Positions 9,671 to 25,340 are shown, counted from the first letter of the stretch. The stretch: 64,000 bases of DNA from Aureimonas populi (GCF_017815515.1 NZ_CP072611.1:1860001-1924000); one strand, 5' to 3'. Notes: a model not told the origin generated them from the sequence alone. Numbers and translations are program-made.

Positions 9671-9844
9671 ATGACCGCTCAGCCCACCCGCACCGGTTTT
9701 CGCAACAAGGTTCGCGGTATCGCCGTTTTCCTCGGCGGTGTTCGGGAATGCGCGGCCGCTGCCGAAGCCGGCCGTCGCCCCAGCCGCTCGGCCCTGAACG
9801 CCGCCGGCATCGATGCGGACGCCTACTACTCCATCAACCGCTAA
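9671..9844 (+). CDS. Small basic hypothetical protein (57 aa)
   Basis: A short frame begins MTAQPTRTGFRNKVRG and ends DADAYYSINR. A purine-rich GGAAGG lies just upstream of the ATG. The product is Arg/Ala-rich without a signal peptide or membrane segment. The tail GRRPSRSALNAAGIDADAYYSI resembles the end of small DUF1127-like or similar rhizobial peptides only loosely, so no family is claimed. Support comes from the ribosome site, normal third-position GC bias and isolation between a terminator and a non-coding gap. Confidence 0.6.
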   Translation: MTAQPTRTGFRNKVRGIAVFLGGVRECAAAAEAGRRPSRSALNAAGIDADAYYSINR

Positions 9845-10063
9845 CGCGCCCCGAATTCATCAAAGCTATGCGTCACGGCCGGGGCTCACGCCTCGGCCGT
9901 TTCGTGTTCCAGCGTCGAATGGGCTGACGCTGCGCAAGGTGCGCGCAACGTTTGTTAAGAGCAAGGGCGGACCGTCAGCACTCGCGCCTGCATCCTCGGC
10001 ACCGTGAAAAACTGCGCAACTCATAACGGCCTTGCTTTTGAGGCTTGAGCCAGCGCCCGGCTC

Positions 10064-10279
10064 ATGAGCGACCGCATGGTGGGGCAAATGGGCTGGAGCA
10101 TCGTCTTCTCGCTCGCCTCGGCCATCGTCGGCTTCGTGGCCGCCACCTATGGGCCGCTCTGGATCGGCTGGGGCGCCAGCATGAGCGCGGCCGGCATGAT
10201 CGCCAGCGTCAGCGGGCTGATCCTCCTGGCGGCCTGCGTCCTGGGGCCTCACCGCAGAGGCGTGGCCACCCCGGCCTGA
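10064..10279 (+). CDS. Small membrane protein, two predicted transmembrane helices
   Basis: A 71-residue product with two hydrophobic segments, roughly residues 10-30 and 40-60, separated by a short GWGASMSAAG loop. The C terminus is basic (GPHRRGVATPA). It resembles no family I can name. The gene lies on the same strand as metH and ends just before the metH operator region, so it is unlikely to share the metH promoter. Confidence 0.55.
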   Translation: MSDRMVGQMGWSIVFSLASAIVGFVAATYGPLWIGWGASMSAAGMIASVSGLILLAACVLGPHRRGVATPA

Positions 10280-10304
10280 CCCCCATCGCCTTCCATCGCA
10301 TCTT

Positions 10305-10326
10305 CATATAAGGATGCGTTTATATG
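10305..10326 (+). promoter_or_regulatory. SahR-like operator upstream of metH
   Basis: An inverted repeat of CATATAA and TTATATG with an 8-nt spacer lies 28 bp before the preferred metH start. From memory, the ArsR-family SahR regulon of Rhizobiales uses a similar palindrome with CATATAAAGAT half-sites at metH, ahcY and related genes. Recognition as SahR is from general knowledge of that motif; the palindrome itself is seen. Confidence 0.55.
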
Positions 10327-10353
10327 GTGGGCGAATGCGGCAAGGGACGGATG

Positions 10354-14124
<3,771 letters not shown>

Positions 14125-14125
14125 G

Positions 14126-14150
14126 GGAACAGCGCGGCCGCCGGGCGGTT
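14126..14150 (+). promoter_or_regulatory. EcfG/RpoE2-type promoter before the KGG-like gene
   Basis: GGAAC at 14126-14130 is followed after 18 nt by TT, within CGGTTAT. The fit to the alphaproteobacterial general-stress promoter is good. The gene starts 33 bp further on. Confidence 0.6.
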
Positions 14151-14182
14151 ATCCCTTCCTCAACCGTTCGAGGGAGGCTGCC

Positions 14183-14491
14183 ATGCCCCAGGGCGACAAG
14201 TCGAAATACACCGACAAGCAGAAGCGCAAGGCCGAGCATATCGAGGAAGGCTACGAGAAGCGGGGCGTTGAGAAGGACGAGGCCGAGCGCCGGGCCTGGG
14301 CGAGCGTGAACAAGGACGACGGCGGCGGCAACAAGAGCGGTGGCTCGGGCCGGGGCAAGTCGACCGGCAATCCCGCCGCGCACAAGGGCGGCGAGAAGGG
14401 CGGCAAGGCATCCGCCTCCCGCACGGCGGCCGAGCGCTCGGCCTCGGCGAAGAAGGCGGCCGCTACGCGCAAGCGCAACGCGGCAGCCTGA
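14183..14491 (+). CDS. Small basic stress-type protein, KGG/ChaB-like repeats
   Basis: A 102-residue, strongly charged and low-complexity protein. The N-terminal 35 residues (KYTDKQKRKAEHIEEGYEKR) resemble the domain found in proteins labelled plasmid stabilisation or ChaB-like. The C-terminal part is rich in Lys, Gly, Ser and Ala (KGGEKGGKASASRTAAERSA) like KGG and histone-H1-like stress proteins. It is likely cytosolic and perhaps DNA-associated. The ATG follows GAGGGAGG. An EcfG-type promoter directly upstream suits a general-stress function. The biochemical role is unknown. Confidence 0.7.
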   Translation: MPQGDKSKYTDKQKRKAEHIEEGYEKRGVEKDEAERRAWASVNKDDGGGNKSGGSGRGKSTGNPAAHKGGEKGGKASASRTAAERSASAKKAAATRKRNAAA

Positions 14492-14557
14492 ACCGCGTTG
14501 GCCGCCATCGGCGAATGGTCTATCCTCGCACGGATCACCGCCGAACGGAGTCGAGAC

Positions 14558-14602
14558 ATGAAATTCGCACGATGGCGCGCGGGCAAGGCTCGCCTCTCAT
14601 GA
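14558..14602 (+). CDS. Possible 14-codon leader ORF coupled to the next gene
   Basis: A short frame starts MKFARWRAGKARLS after an ACGGAG ribosome site and stops in the sequence ATGA, whose ATG is the start of the downstream gene. The peptide has six basic residues (one His-free run of Lys and Arg). The arrangement suggests translational coupling. It is too short to prove from sequence alone. Confidence 0.4.
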   Translation: MKFARWRAGKARLS

Positions 14603-15084
14603 GCGCGCCCTTCGACGAGCAGTCGCTGGTCAACCTCCTGCGCGGCACGCAGGAGGGCGTGCGCGAGGAGCCCGCCCGGCCGGAGGCCGCCCCGAATCGC
14701 GCCCCGGCGGAACCGGAGCAGCCGGCGGCCCCCTTGCCCGACGAGCGCGATTTTTCCGCGGCGCTCGACCTCGTCAAGCGCGCCTGCCATTCGCTTCGGG
14801 GGGCCGAGGCGCGTGCCGTGCAGATGGAGCGCGAGATGCAGCGGCTGCGCGAGGCCGCCGCCGGGCAGGCCGAGGAGATCGAGGCGCTGACGGAGCATGT
14901 CGCCGCCTTGCAGGCCCGGGCCGACGAGGCCGAGCAGCGGGCCGAGGAAGCGCAAAACCGCGCGGCGGAAGCCGAAGGCTGGCTGGTGCGGCTGCACGAT
15001 GCCATCAAGGACGGCTTCTCGCCCGCCCGCCGGCCCGCTCCCGCCGGCGACGAGGAGCAGGAGGGCGGCGCGGGCCGCTTGTGA
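14599..15084 (+). CDS. Coiled-coil hypothetical protein
   Basis: A 161-residue protein. The N-terminal 60 residues are acidic and Pro-rich (PARPEAAPNRAPAEPEQP). They are followed by a long predicted coiled coil, with repeated REAAAGQAEEIEALTEHVA and ADEAEQRAEEAQNRAAEAE patterns. It has no signal peptide. The start at 14599 is chosen because its ATG overlaps the stop of a short leader frame; starts at 14515 and 14572 lie in the same frame. No known family is recognised. A structural or scaffold role is only a guess from the coiled coil. Confidence 0.6.
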   Translation: MSAPFDEQSLVNLLRGTQEGVREEPARPEAAPNRAPAEPEQPAAPLPDERDFSAALDLVKRACHSLRGAEARAVQMEREMQRLREAAAGQAEEIEALTEHVAALQARADEAEQRAEEAQNRAAEAEGWLVRLHDAIKDGFSPARRPAPAGDEEQEGGAGRL

Positions 15085-15314
15085 AGCGCTTGCAATTCTG
15101 TCATTTTGGAAATAGGTCAGCATCACTGCCGTAATTTCTCCTTGCTCCTGGAAGCCGCCAAGGGGGAAAACGCGGCTGGACGCGCCGGTGGGCGGCGGGC
15201 GATGAAGGCCGGGAGGCGATCCGGGAATGCCCGGCCTGGCTCATTCTTGAAAAGACATGCCGTTCGCGGCGGTCCCTTGGGCCGTTTCGCGAGCGAGCGA
15301 ACGGAGTTGAAGCG

Positions 15315-20030
<4,716 letters not shown>

Positions 20031-20041
20031 TCGGAAAGGCG

Positions 20042-20068
20042 GGAACCTTCCTGTCGGTCTCGGGGTTT
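20042..20068 (+). promoter_or_regulatory. EcfG/RpoE2-type promoter before rmf
   Basis: GGAAC at 20042-20046 is followed after 19 nt by TTT, within GGGGTTT. It lies in the 74-bp gap between gltB and rmf. A general-stress promoter fits a ribosome hibernation gene. Confidence 0.55.
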
Positions 20069-20104
20069 CTCATGGTCCCCCGAGACTTCAAGAAGGAGAT
20101 TCTC

Positions 20105-20296
20105 ATGGCAAAGGACGCGTACGCTCAGGGCAAGCTCGCCTACGAGCACAACCATCCCATGTCGTCGTGCGAGTATCCTGTCGGTTCCAGCCTGCGGGCA
20201 GAGTGGATGGCAGGCTGGACGCAGGCCAGCAACACCGACCCCAAGCGCGGCCAGGTGCCGGCCGCGCGGCGGGAAGGCACACGCCCGGCCGCCTGA
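20105..20296 (+). CDS. rmf: Ribosome modulation factor (Rmf/CrpP family)
   Basis: A 63-residue protein matching the Rmf pattern. It has A-x-x-x-G-x-x-A-x-x-x-x near the N terminus, then CEYPVGSSLRAEWMAGWTQA, which aligns with CPY...R..WL.GW..A of the E. coli protein. Rmf binds 70S ribosomes and promotes 100S dimers in stationary phase. The ATG at 20105 follows AAGGAG with ideal spacing. It is monocistronic, with a stress-type promoter upstream and a terminator shared with the convergent hsp20 downstream. Confidence 0.85.
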   Translation: MAKDAYAQGKLAYEHNHPMSSCEYPVGSSLRAEWMAGWTQASNTDPKRGQVPAARREGTRPAA

Positions 20297-20322
20297 CCGG
20301 GCCGGCGACAGGACCACATGAA

Positions 20323-20346
20323 AACGGCGCCCCGAGGGGCGCCGTT
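20323..20346 (+). terminator. Bidirectional terminator between rmf and hsp20
   Basis: A 10-bp GC stem (AACGGCGCCC pairing with GGGCGCCGTT) with a 4-nt loop and a T-rich right flank. The left flank is A-rich, so it can serve the convergent hsp20 gene too. Confidence 0.85.
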
Positions 20347-20377
20347 CTTGTTTGTCGTATACGTGTAAGCGGAAAGG

Positions 20378-20842
20378 TCAGGCGGCGGTGGCCTCGATGG
20401 CCTTCGCATTGCCGTTGTCGGCAACGGAGATGTCGATCCGGCGCGGCTTCATCGCCTCGGGGATGATGCGCACGAGGTCGATGTGCAGAAGGCCGTTCTT
20501 CAGGCTCGCGCCCTTCACCTCCACATGCTCGGCGAGCTGGAAGCGGCGCTCGAAGGCACGCCCGGCAATGCCGCGATGCAGGAATTCGGACTTCTCGTTC
20601 TCGGCTTCGGCCCTGTCGCCCTTCACGGTCAGGACGTTCTCGCGCGATTCGATCGAGAGCTCGCTCTCGCCGAATCCGGCCACCGCCATGGTGATGCGAT
20701 AGGCGTTCTCGCCGGTGCGCTCGATATTGTACGGCGGATAGCTCTGGCCGCTATCGGGCGTGCCGAGATTGTCCAGCATGGAGAAGAGCCGGTCGAAGCC
20801 GACGGTGGAACGATAGAGGGGGGCGAAATCAACGTGACGCAT
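20378..20842 (-). CDS. Small heat shock protein, Hsp20/IbpA type
   Basis: A 154-residue ATP-independent holdase that binds unfolded proteins. It begins MRHVDFAPLYRSTVGFDRLF, the usual IbpA opening. An alpha-crystallin domain follows (YNIERTGENAYRITMAVAGF, then AFERRFQLAEHVEVKGASLKNGLL). The conserved A-x-x-x-N-G-L motif near residue 115 is present as ASLKNGLLHIDL. The start codon lies 7 nt after an AGGA that can pair with a UUGCU element upstream, suggesting temperature control of translation. It is convergent with rmf. Confidence 0.93.
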   Translation of the reverse strand: MRHVDFAPLYRSTVGFDRLFSMLDNLGTPDSGQSYPPYNIERTGENAYRITMAVAGFGESELSIESRENVLTVKGDRAEAENEKSEFLHRGIAGRAFERRFQLAEHVEVKGASLKNGLLHIDLVRIIPEAMKPRRIDISVADNGNAKAIEATAA

Positions 20843-20849
20843 GGTCGTG

Positions 20850-20868
20850 TCCTCTTCAAGTTGAGCAA
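20850..20868 (-). promoter_or_regulatory. ROSE-like RNA thermometer hairpin in the hsp20 leader
   Basis: On the minus strand the leader reads TTGCTC, an 8-nt loop, then GAGGA, with the start codon 7 nt further. UUGCU facing the AGGA of the Shine-Dalgarno, with one unpaired G, is the signature of the last hairpin of ROSE elements, which control rhizobial small heat shock genes. A further GC-rich hairpin can be drawn upstream in the leader. Confidence 0.55.
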
Positions 20869-20958
20869 CATGTCATTGGTCTGCGTCGCTTCCTCGAAGA
20901 CCCCGCATCCGCGGCGGTCGGGGAAGGCGAGCGGCCCCTTGCGGCGGCCGCAGGATGG

Positions 20959-20987
20959 AGATGGTAAGCGCCGGATCGCGCTTCAAG
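20959..20987 (-). promoter_or_regulatory. Possible RpoH-type promoter for hsp20
   Basis: On the minus strand CTTGAA (20987-20982) is followed after 17 nt by CCATCT (20964-20959). The -35 is a good sigma-32 match; the -10 is only approximate. The start site it predicts would give a leader of about 110 nt, long enough for a ROSE element. Confidence 0.3.
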
Positions 20988-21128
20988 AGGCTCCGTCCGC
21001 CCCCGCCGCGCACCGGGCTCTTCACATGAACGTGACGTGAACGCCCCCTTCCGCCTGCGTTCAGCCGCGCCGGCGCATCTTCGTGTCGTTCTCCCGGATG
21101 GTGCGGGGGCAGATCGAGGATGAAGTCG

Positions 21129-21524
21129 ATGAAGGCGCTTCTTGCAGGACTGGCGATCACTCTCGCCCTTGGGGCGGCAACGGCCCCCGCCTCCGCCAAT
21201 CCCGTCCGTCACGGCGGCCATCACGAGGATGCGCGCGATGTCCGCCCCGACCGCGCGGCGAGCCGGCGGGAGGTCGTGCCCGAGCAGCGGATCGAGCGGC
21301 TCGCCTTCAGCGAGGGCTTCGTGGAGGTGGAGGGCATCCGCCTGCGGCGCGACCGCTATGTCGTCGACGCGGTGCGCCCCAACGGCGCCGTCTTCCGCCT
21401 CGCCTTCGATGCCTATGACGGCAGCCTCGTCTCGCGCGAGCGCCTCGGCTGGACGCGCGGCTTCGAGCGGCGCGGGGTCGAGCGTGTCCGGGGGCCTGAA
21501 TTCCGGTTCGACCTTCGCGGTTGA
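21129..21524 (+). CDS. Exported hypothetical protein, PepSY-like size
   Basis: A 131-residue product with a clear signal peptide (MKALLAGLAITLALGAATA-PASA). The mature part has two short beta-rich stretches, RIERLAFSEGFVEVEGIRLR and NGAVFRLAFDAYDGSLVSRE. The second resembles the end of PepSY-type repeats, but the match is loose. It is likely periplasmic. The ATG at 21129 is preferred over 21120 because GAGG lies 9 nt upstream of it. Two hairpins, the second with a T-run, end the transcript. Confidence 0.65.
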   Translation: MKALLAGLAITLALGAATAPASANPVRHGGHHEDARDVRPDRAASRREVVPEQRIERLAFSEGFVEVEGIRLRRDRYVVDAVRPNGAVFRLAFDAYDGSLVSRERLGWTRGFERRGVERVRGPEFRFDLRG

Positions 21525-21572
21525 GCCGAACCGAAAACGGTCGCGGCGTCCCGTCCCTTCCGCCGTGGCCGT

Positions 21573-21606
21573 GGAGCCGAAGGTCCTTCAACGAACCTTC
21601 GGCTCC
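21573..21606 (+). other. Hairpin downstream of the exported protein gene
   Basis: A perfect 12-bp stem (GGAGCCGAAGGT pairing with ACCTTCGGCTCC) with a 10-nt loop. It has no T-run. It lies 9 bp before a true terminator. Confidence 0.6.
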
Positions 21607-21614
21607 CATTCCTC

Positions 21615-21658
21615 GCCCGGCCGTCCCGCCCGCTCAAGGACGGGCGGTCGGGCTTTTT
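21615..21658 (+). terminator. Intrinsic terminator
   Basis: A 12-bp stem with two G-U pairs (GCCCGGCCGTCC with GGGCGGTCGGGC) is followed directly by TTTTT. It closes the upstream exported protein gene. Confidence 0.85.
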
Positions 21659-21732
21659 CTTTGGCGCGGGCCCCGCGTCCTCGCGCGCAAAGGCGATTTC
21701 GGTTCGCCGCGCGATGCTTTACGATCCCGCCC

Positions 21733-22743
21733 ATGGACGACACCCTCCCGCCCTTCGTCGAGATTCCCGAGAACCCTATTCCGCCGGGCCTCGCAGCCGC
21801 GCGTCTGCGCCTGCGCGACGGCAAATGGATGCGCTATGCGCTGGCCGCTCCGGCCAATCCGCGCGGCACGGTGCTTATCCTGCAGGGCCGTAACGAGGCC
21901 ATCGAGAAATATTTCGAGACGATCGGGGACCTGATGGCGCGCGGCTTTGCCGTGGCGATCTTCGACTGGCGGGGGCAGGGGGGCTCGGAACGGCTGCTGC
22001 GCGATGCCGCCAAGGGCCATATCGACCGCGTCGAGACCTATGTGCGCGACCTGGACGAATTCGTGGCCCGCGTGCTGCTGCCCGATTGCCGGGCGCCCTA
22101 TGTCGTCCTGGCCCATTCCACCGGCGGCCTCGTCGCCCTCCAGGCCATTCCGCGCCTCGTCAACCGTGTCGAGCGAATGGTGCTGTCGGCGCCCCTGGTG
22201 GCCTTTCCCGCCCGCCCGCGGATCACCGGAACCCTCTCCTTCATCGCTTCGGCGCTGAGGCTGGTGGGGCTCGGGCGCACATCGGTGCGGCGCCTTCGCC
22301 CGGGCGGGCCGGTCTGGAGCGCTCGCACCAGCCCGCTCAGCAGCGATCCGCGCCGGCTGGCGCGCAACATGGCGCTGGCTGAGGCCGCGCCGCAGCTCTT
22401 CGTCCATCGCCTCACCGCCTCCTGGGTCGCCGCCTGCGCGGCGGCCATGCGGCGGCTGGACGATTCGGACGTGATCGCCGGCCTGCACCTGCCGACCCTC
22501 TTCGTGACGGCCGGGGACGACAAGGTGGTGAATGCGGCGGCCGCCGAACGCCTGGCGTGGCGCATGCGCTCCGGCCACGTCCTCTCCATTCCCGGAGCGC
22601 GGCACGAGCTGCTTCAGGAGGCCGATATCCATCGCGAGCAGTTCCTCGCCGCCTTCGAGGGCTTCGTCGGCTCGGTCATGCCGGTGCGGGCCGCCGTGCC
22701 GGACACGGCGGTGGCGGAGCTGGAGCAGGCGCTCAGCGCCTGA
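21733..22743 (+). CDS. Alpha/beta hydrolase, lysophospholipase L2-like
   Basis: A 336-residue cytosolic alpha/beta hydrolase. The motifs RGTVLILQGRNEAIEKYFET, FDWRGQGGSERLL and VLAHSTGGLVAL (nucleophile Ser in H-S-T-G-G) match the serine aminopeptidase S33 / PldB group. A late FVTAGDDKVVN Asp and a SIPGARHELLQE His complete the triad. The natural substrate may be a lysophospholipid or monoacylglycerol. Its last 11 bp overlap the convergent hisN gene. Confidence 0.85.
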   Translation: MDDTLPPFVEIPENPIPPGLAAARLRLRDGKWMRYALAAPANPRGTVLILQGRNEAIEKYFETIGDLMARGFAVAIFDWRGQGGSERLLRDAAKGHIDRVETYVRDLDEFVARVLLPDCRAPYVVLAHSTGGLVALQAIPRLVNRVERMVLSAPLVAFPARPRITGTLSFIASALRLVGLGRTSVRRLRPGGPVWSARTSPLSSDPRRLARNMALAEAAPQLFVHRLTASWVAACAAAMRRLDDSDVIAGLHLPTLFVTAGDDKVVNAAAAERLAWRMRSGHVLSIPGARHELLQEADIHREQFLAAFEGFVGSVMPVRAAVPDTAVAELEQALSA

Positions 22744-23509
22744 GTGCCTCCAGCGCCGCCGCGTGCAGCTCCGGCGTTGCCGCCGCCAGGATGTCGCCGC
22801 CCGCCTCGGGCCGGCCGCCATCCCATGTGGAGATGACGCCGCCCGCCTTCTCCACGATGGGGATCAGGGCGACGATGTCGTAGGGCTTCAGCCCGGTTTC
22901 GACGCACAGGTCGACATGCCCGTCCGCCAGCATCGCGAAAGCGTAGCAATCCGCCCCGTAGCGCGACATGCGAACGCGCGGTGAAAGTTCGCCGAACCGC
23001 TCCTTGGCAGGCCCGGCGAAGAGCTCGGGCGCGGTGGTGAAGAGGGTGGCGTCGGCAAGCGCCCGCGTGTCGCGGGTGGCGAGGCGCCGCTGCCCGCCGG
23101 GGCCGTTCAGAAAAGCGCCCTGCGGCCCCGCGCTGAACCGTTCGCCCAGATAGGGCTGCGACAGGAGGCCCAGTTCCGCGCGGCCTTCCACGTTGAGGCC
23201 GATGAGCGTGCCCCAGAGCGGAATGCCGCAGATGAAGGAGCGCGTGCCGTCCACCGGGTCGATCACCCAGGTATAGGGGCCCTCGCCGCTCGCGCCGAAC
23301 TCCTCGCCGAGAATGGCGTGATGCGGAAACTCCGCGCCCAGAAGGTCGCGGATCGCCCGCTCGGCCTCGCGGTCCGCCTCCGTCACGGGGTCGAAATAGC
23401 GCCCCTCCTTGGCGTCCACCGTGCCGTGCCGCCGAAAGCGCGGCAGGGTTTGCCGGTCGGCCGCGTCGGCCAGCCGCAACAGGAAATCCATGGGGGGAAG
23501 GTCGGTCAT
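22733..23509 (-). CDS. hisN: Histidinol-phosphatase, inositol monophosphatase family
   Basis: Removes phosphate from histidinol phosphate in histidine synthesis. The 258-residue protein carries the metal-binding motifs of the inositol monophosphatase fold: ILGEEFG near residue 70, VIDPVDGTRSFICG, and GLKPYDIVALIPIVEKAGG near the C terminus. The RSFICGIPLWGTLIGL wording fits the HisN branch used by Actinobacteria and alphaproteobacteria. A general inositol-phosphatase activity cannot be excluded. It overlaps the end of the convergent hydrolase gene by 11 bp. Confidence 0.85.
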   Translation of the reverse strand: MTDLPPMDFLLRLADAADRQTLPRFRRHGTVDAKEGRYFDPVTEADREAERAIRDLLGAEFPHHAILGEEFGASGEGPYTWVIDPVDGTRSFICGIPLWGTLIGLNVEGRAELGLLSQPYLGERFSAGPQGAFLNGPGGQRRLATRDTRALADATLFTTAPELFAGPAKERFGELSPRVRMSRYGADCYAFAMLADGHVDLCVETGLKPYDIVALIPIVEKAGGVISTWDGGRPEAGGDILAAATPELHAAALEALRR

Positions 23510-23581
23510 CTTTGCTCCCTGGCGAGGCTGGAGATGGGGGATGGCACGGGCCGCAGGCGCGGCACAAGCGCGCCGGGCGCC

Positions 23582-24466
23582 CTATTCGGCGGCGGCCGGG
23601 CGGAGCAACTCCGCCTCCATCTCCGCAGTGAAGAAGCCGACGAAGGCGCGCAGGCTCTCGCGCATCGCCTCGAAGCCGTGATGGGGCAGGAAGTTCGCCT
23701 CGTCGGCGTAGAGCGCCCGGTTCAGCTCGATCTGGATCGCGTGGACGCCGCGCCGGGGGCGGCCGTAGCGCTCCGTCACGTAGCCGCCGGCATAGGGCTT
23801 GTTGCGCCGCACGTCCCAGCCGAGCGCGGACAGGCGCGCCGTCGCCGCCGCCACGATGCGCGCGCCGGCGCTGGTGCCGAAACGGTCGCCGATGACGATG
23901 TCGGGCCGGCGTCCGCCCGGCAGCGCCCGCACCGTGGAGGGCATGGAATGGCAGTCGATCAGGATGGCCATCCCGAACATCTCCACCGTGCGCTCGATCA
24001 GCCCGGCCAGCGTCTCGTGGAAGGGCATGTAGATGTCCTCGATCCGCGCCAGCGCCTCCTCGGCCGCCAGCTTGCCGGCGTAGATCTCCTGCCGTTCGGC
24101 TACGATCCGGGGGATCGTGCCGAGCCCGCCGGCCACCCGCGCGGAGGTGGAGTTCACATGGGCCGGCAGCTCGCCCTCGAACATGGCGGGATCGAGCTCG
24201 TAGGGCTCGCGGTTCACGTCGAGATAGGCGCGCGGAAACCGCGCAATGAGGAAGGGCGCCCCCAGGCCCGGCACGAAGTCGAAGAGCTGGTCCACGAACA
24301 GATCTTCCGAGCGGCGGATGGCCGTGCCCTTGAGCCGGGTGGAGGCGAGGAAGCTGGCGGGATAGGCGCGCCCGCTATGGGCGGAGCAGAAGACGAAGGG
24401 GCTCGTCTGGCGCGCGGGCTCGAACAGTTCGAAGGCGGGGCAGGGGCCGGCGGCCGTGATCAGCAT
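23582..24466 (-). CDS. N-formylglutamate amidohydrolase family protein
   Basis: A zinc-dependent hydrolase of the FGase family (294 residues from this start), which in the Hut pathway releases formate from N-formylglutamate. It has FVFCSAHSGRAYPASF near the N terminus, FPRAYLDVNREPYELD, ILIDCHSMPS and AIQIELNRALYADE, the conserved blocks of the family. The ATG at 24466 gives the usual spacing to the first block; an in-frame ATG at 24544 would add 26 residues. No hut genes are nearby, so the substrate is uncertain. It is read divergently from cpdR. Confidence 0.82.
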   Translation of the reverse strand: MLITAAGPCPAFELFEPARQTSPFVFCSAHSGRAYPASFLASTRLKGTAIRRSEDLFVDQLFDFVPGLGAPFLIARFPRAYLDVNREPYELDPAMFEGELPAHVNSTSARVAGGLGTIPRIVAERQEIYAGKLAAEEALARIEDIYMPFHETLAGLIERTVEMFGMAILIDCHSMPSTVRALPGGRRPDIVIGDRFGTSAGARIVAAATARLSALGWDVRRNKPYAGGYVTERYGRPRRGVHAIQIELNRALYADEANFLPHHGFEAMRESLRAFVGFFTAEMEAELLRPAAAE

Positions 24467-24544
24467 GGGCGATTTCGTGGACGACAAGGCTCTTCCTTCA
24501 TGCCTCCTGCGGCTGAATGCTTCATCATATGTAGAGGCTGCCAT

Positions 24545-24655
24545 GAATCTTGGACAGGCGTTGTGTCGCGTCCGTGAAGTCCGGTGCGACAGCCCGTCGG
24601 GACGGGCGAGGCGCGCGTCCCGCGCAAGGGCCGGAACAGCACTTGTTCAAGATTC
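24545..24655. repeat. 12-nt inverted repeat between the FGase gene and cpdR
   Basis: GAATCTTGGACA at 24545-24556 and TGTTCAAGATTC at 24644-24655 are inverted copies with one mismatch, 87 bp apart. They lie in the divergent intergenic region. They could be paired operators or the ends of a small degraded insertion; nothing else in the gap decides it. Confidence 0.5.
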
Positions 24656-24786
24656 ACGACAGCCTTCAACGTGAAGGAGCGTCGTGAACATTCCCCTCGG
24701 CGCGGCGCTGCCTCTCTGTTAAGAGATGCGGGGCATAATGGTGTTTTAGCGCGGGCCAGGCCCGCGCCGCGACGGGTTTGAATGCG

Positions 24787-25152
24787 ATGTCGAAGATCCT
24801 TTTGGCTGAAGACGACAACGATATGCGCCGCTTCCTGGCCAAGGCGCTGGAGAAGGCGGGCTACGAGGTGACGGCCTACGACAACGGCGGCAGCGCCTAT
24901 GAGCGGCTGCGCGAGGAGCCGTTCTCGCTGCTCCTGACTGATATCGTCATGCCGGAGATGGACGGAATCGAGCTCGCACGCCGGGCGACGGAACTCGACC
25001 CCGACCTGAAGGTCATGTTCATCACCGGCTTCGCGGCGGTGGCGCTGAACCCCGATTCGAAGGCGCCGAAGGATGCCAAGATCCTCTCCAAGCCCTTCCA
25101 CCTGCGCGAGCTGGTGGAGGAAGTGGGCAAGATGCTGAAGGACGCCGCCTGA
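24787..25152 (+). CDS. cpdR: Response regulator CpdR
   Basis: A 121-residue single-domain receiver that, when unphosphorylated, recruits ClpXP for turnover of cell-cycle regulators. It has the acidic pocket LLAEDDNDMRRF, the phosphoacceptor Asp52 in LLLTDIVMPEMDG, FITGFAAVAL, and Lys in KILSKPFHLREL. The wording ITGFAAVALNPDS is characteristic of rhizobial CpdR. The ATG at 24787 is chosen because earlier TTG or ATG codons extend past the usual start. It is usually part of the CckA-ChpT phosphorelay. Confidence 0.93.
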   Translation: MSKILLAEDDNDMRRFLAKALEKAGYEVTAYDNGGSAYERLREEPFSLLLTDIVMPEMDGIELARRATELDPDLKVMFITGFAAVALNPDSKAPKDAKILSKPFHLRELVEEVGKMLKDAA

Positions 25153-25222
25153 CCGCATCCCGCACGCCCCGGCATGGCCGGGCCGTGACCCCACCGAACG
25201 CGTATTTTTGCGCATCCGGCGC

Positions 25223-25251
25223 TTGACCGGCCTTTAAGCCTATGGTCTATG
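25223..25251 (+). promoter_or_regulatory. Sigma-70-type promoter of tRNA-Val
   Basis: TTGACC at 25223-25228 and TCTATG at 25246-25251 are separated by 17 bp. They lie 15 bp before the tRNA. Confidence 0.5.
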
Positions 25252-25265
25252 CCGCTTCGTCGAAT

Positions 25266-25340
<75 letters not shown>

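Noticed and set aside
10324..10353. metH start at the ATG 10324
   Set aside because: This ATG lies within the palindrome and has no ribosome site. The ATG at 10354 has AAGGGA at the right distance.
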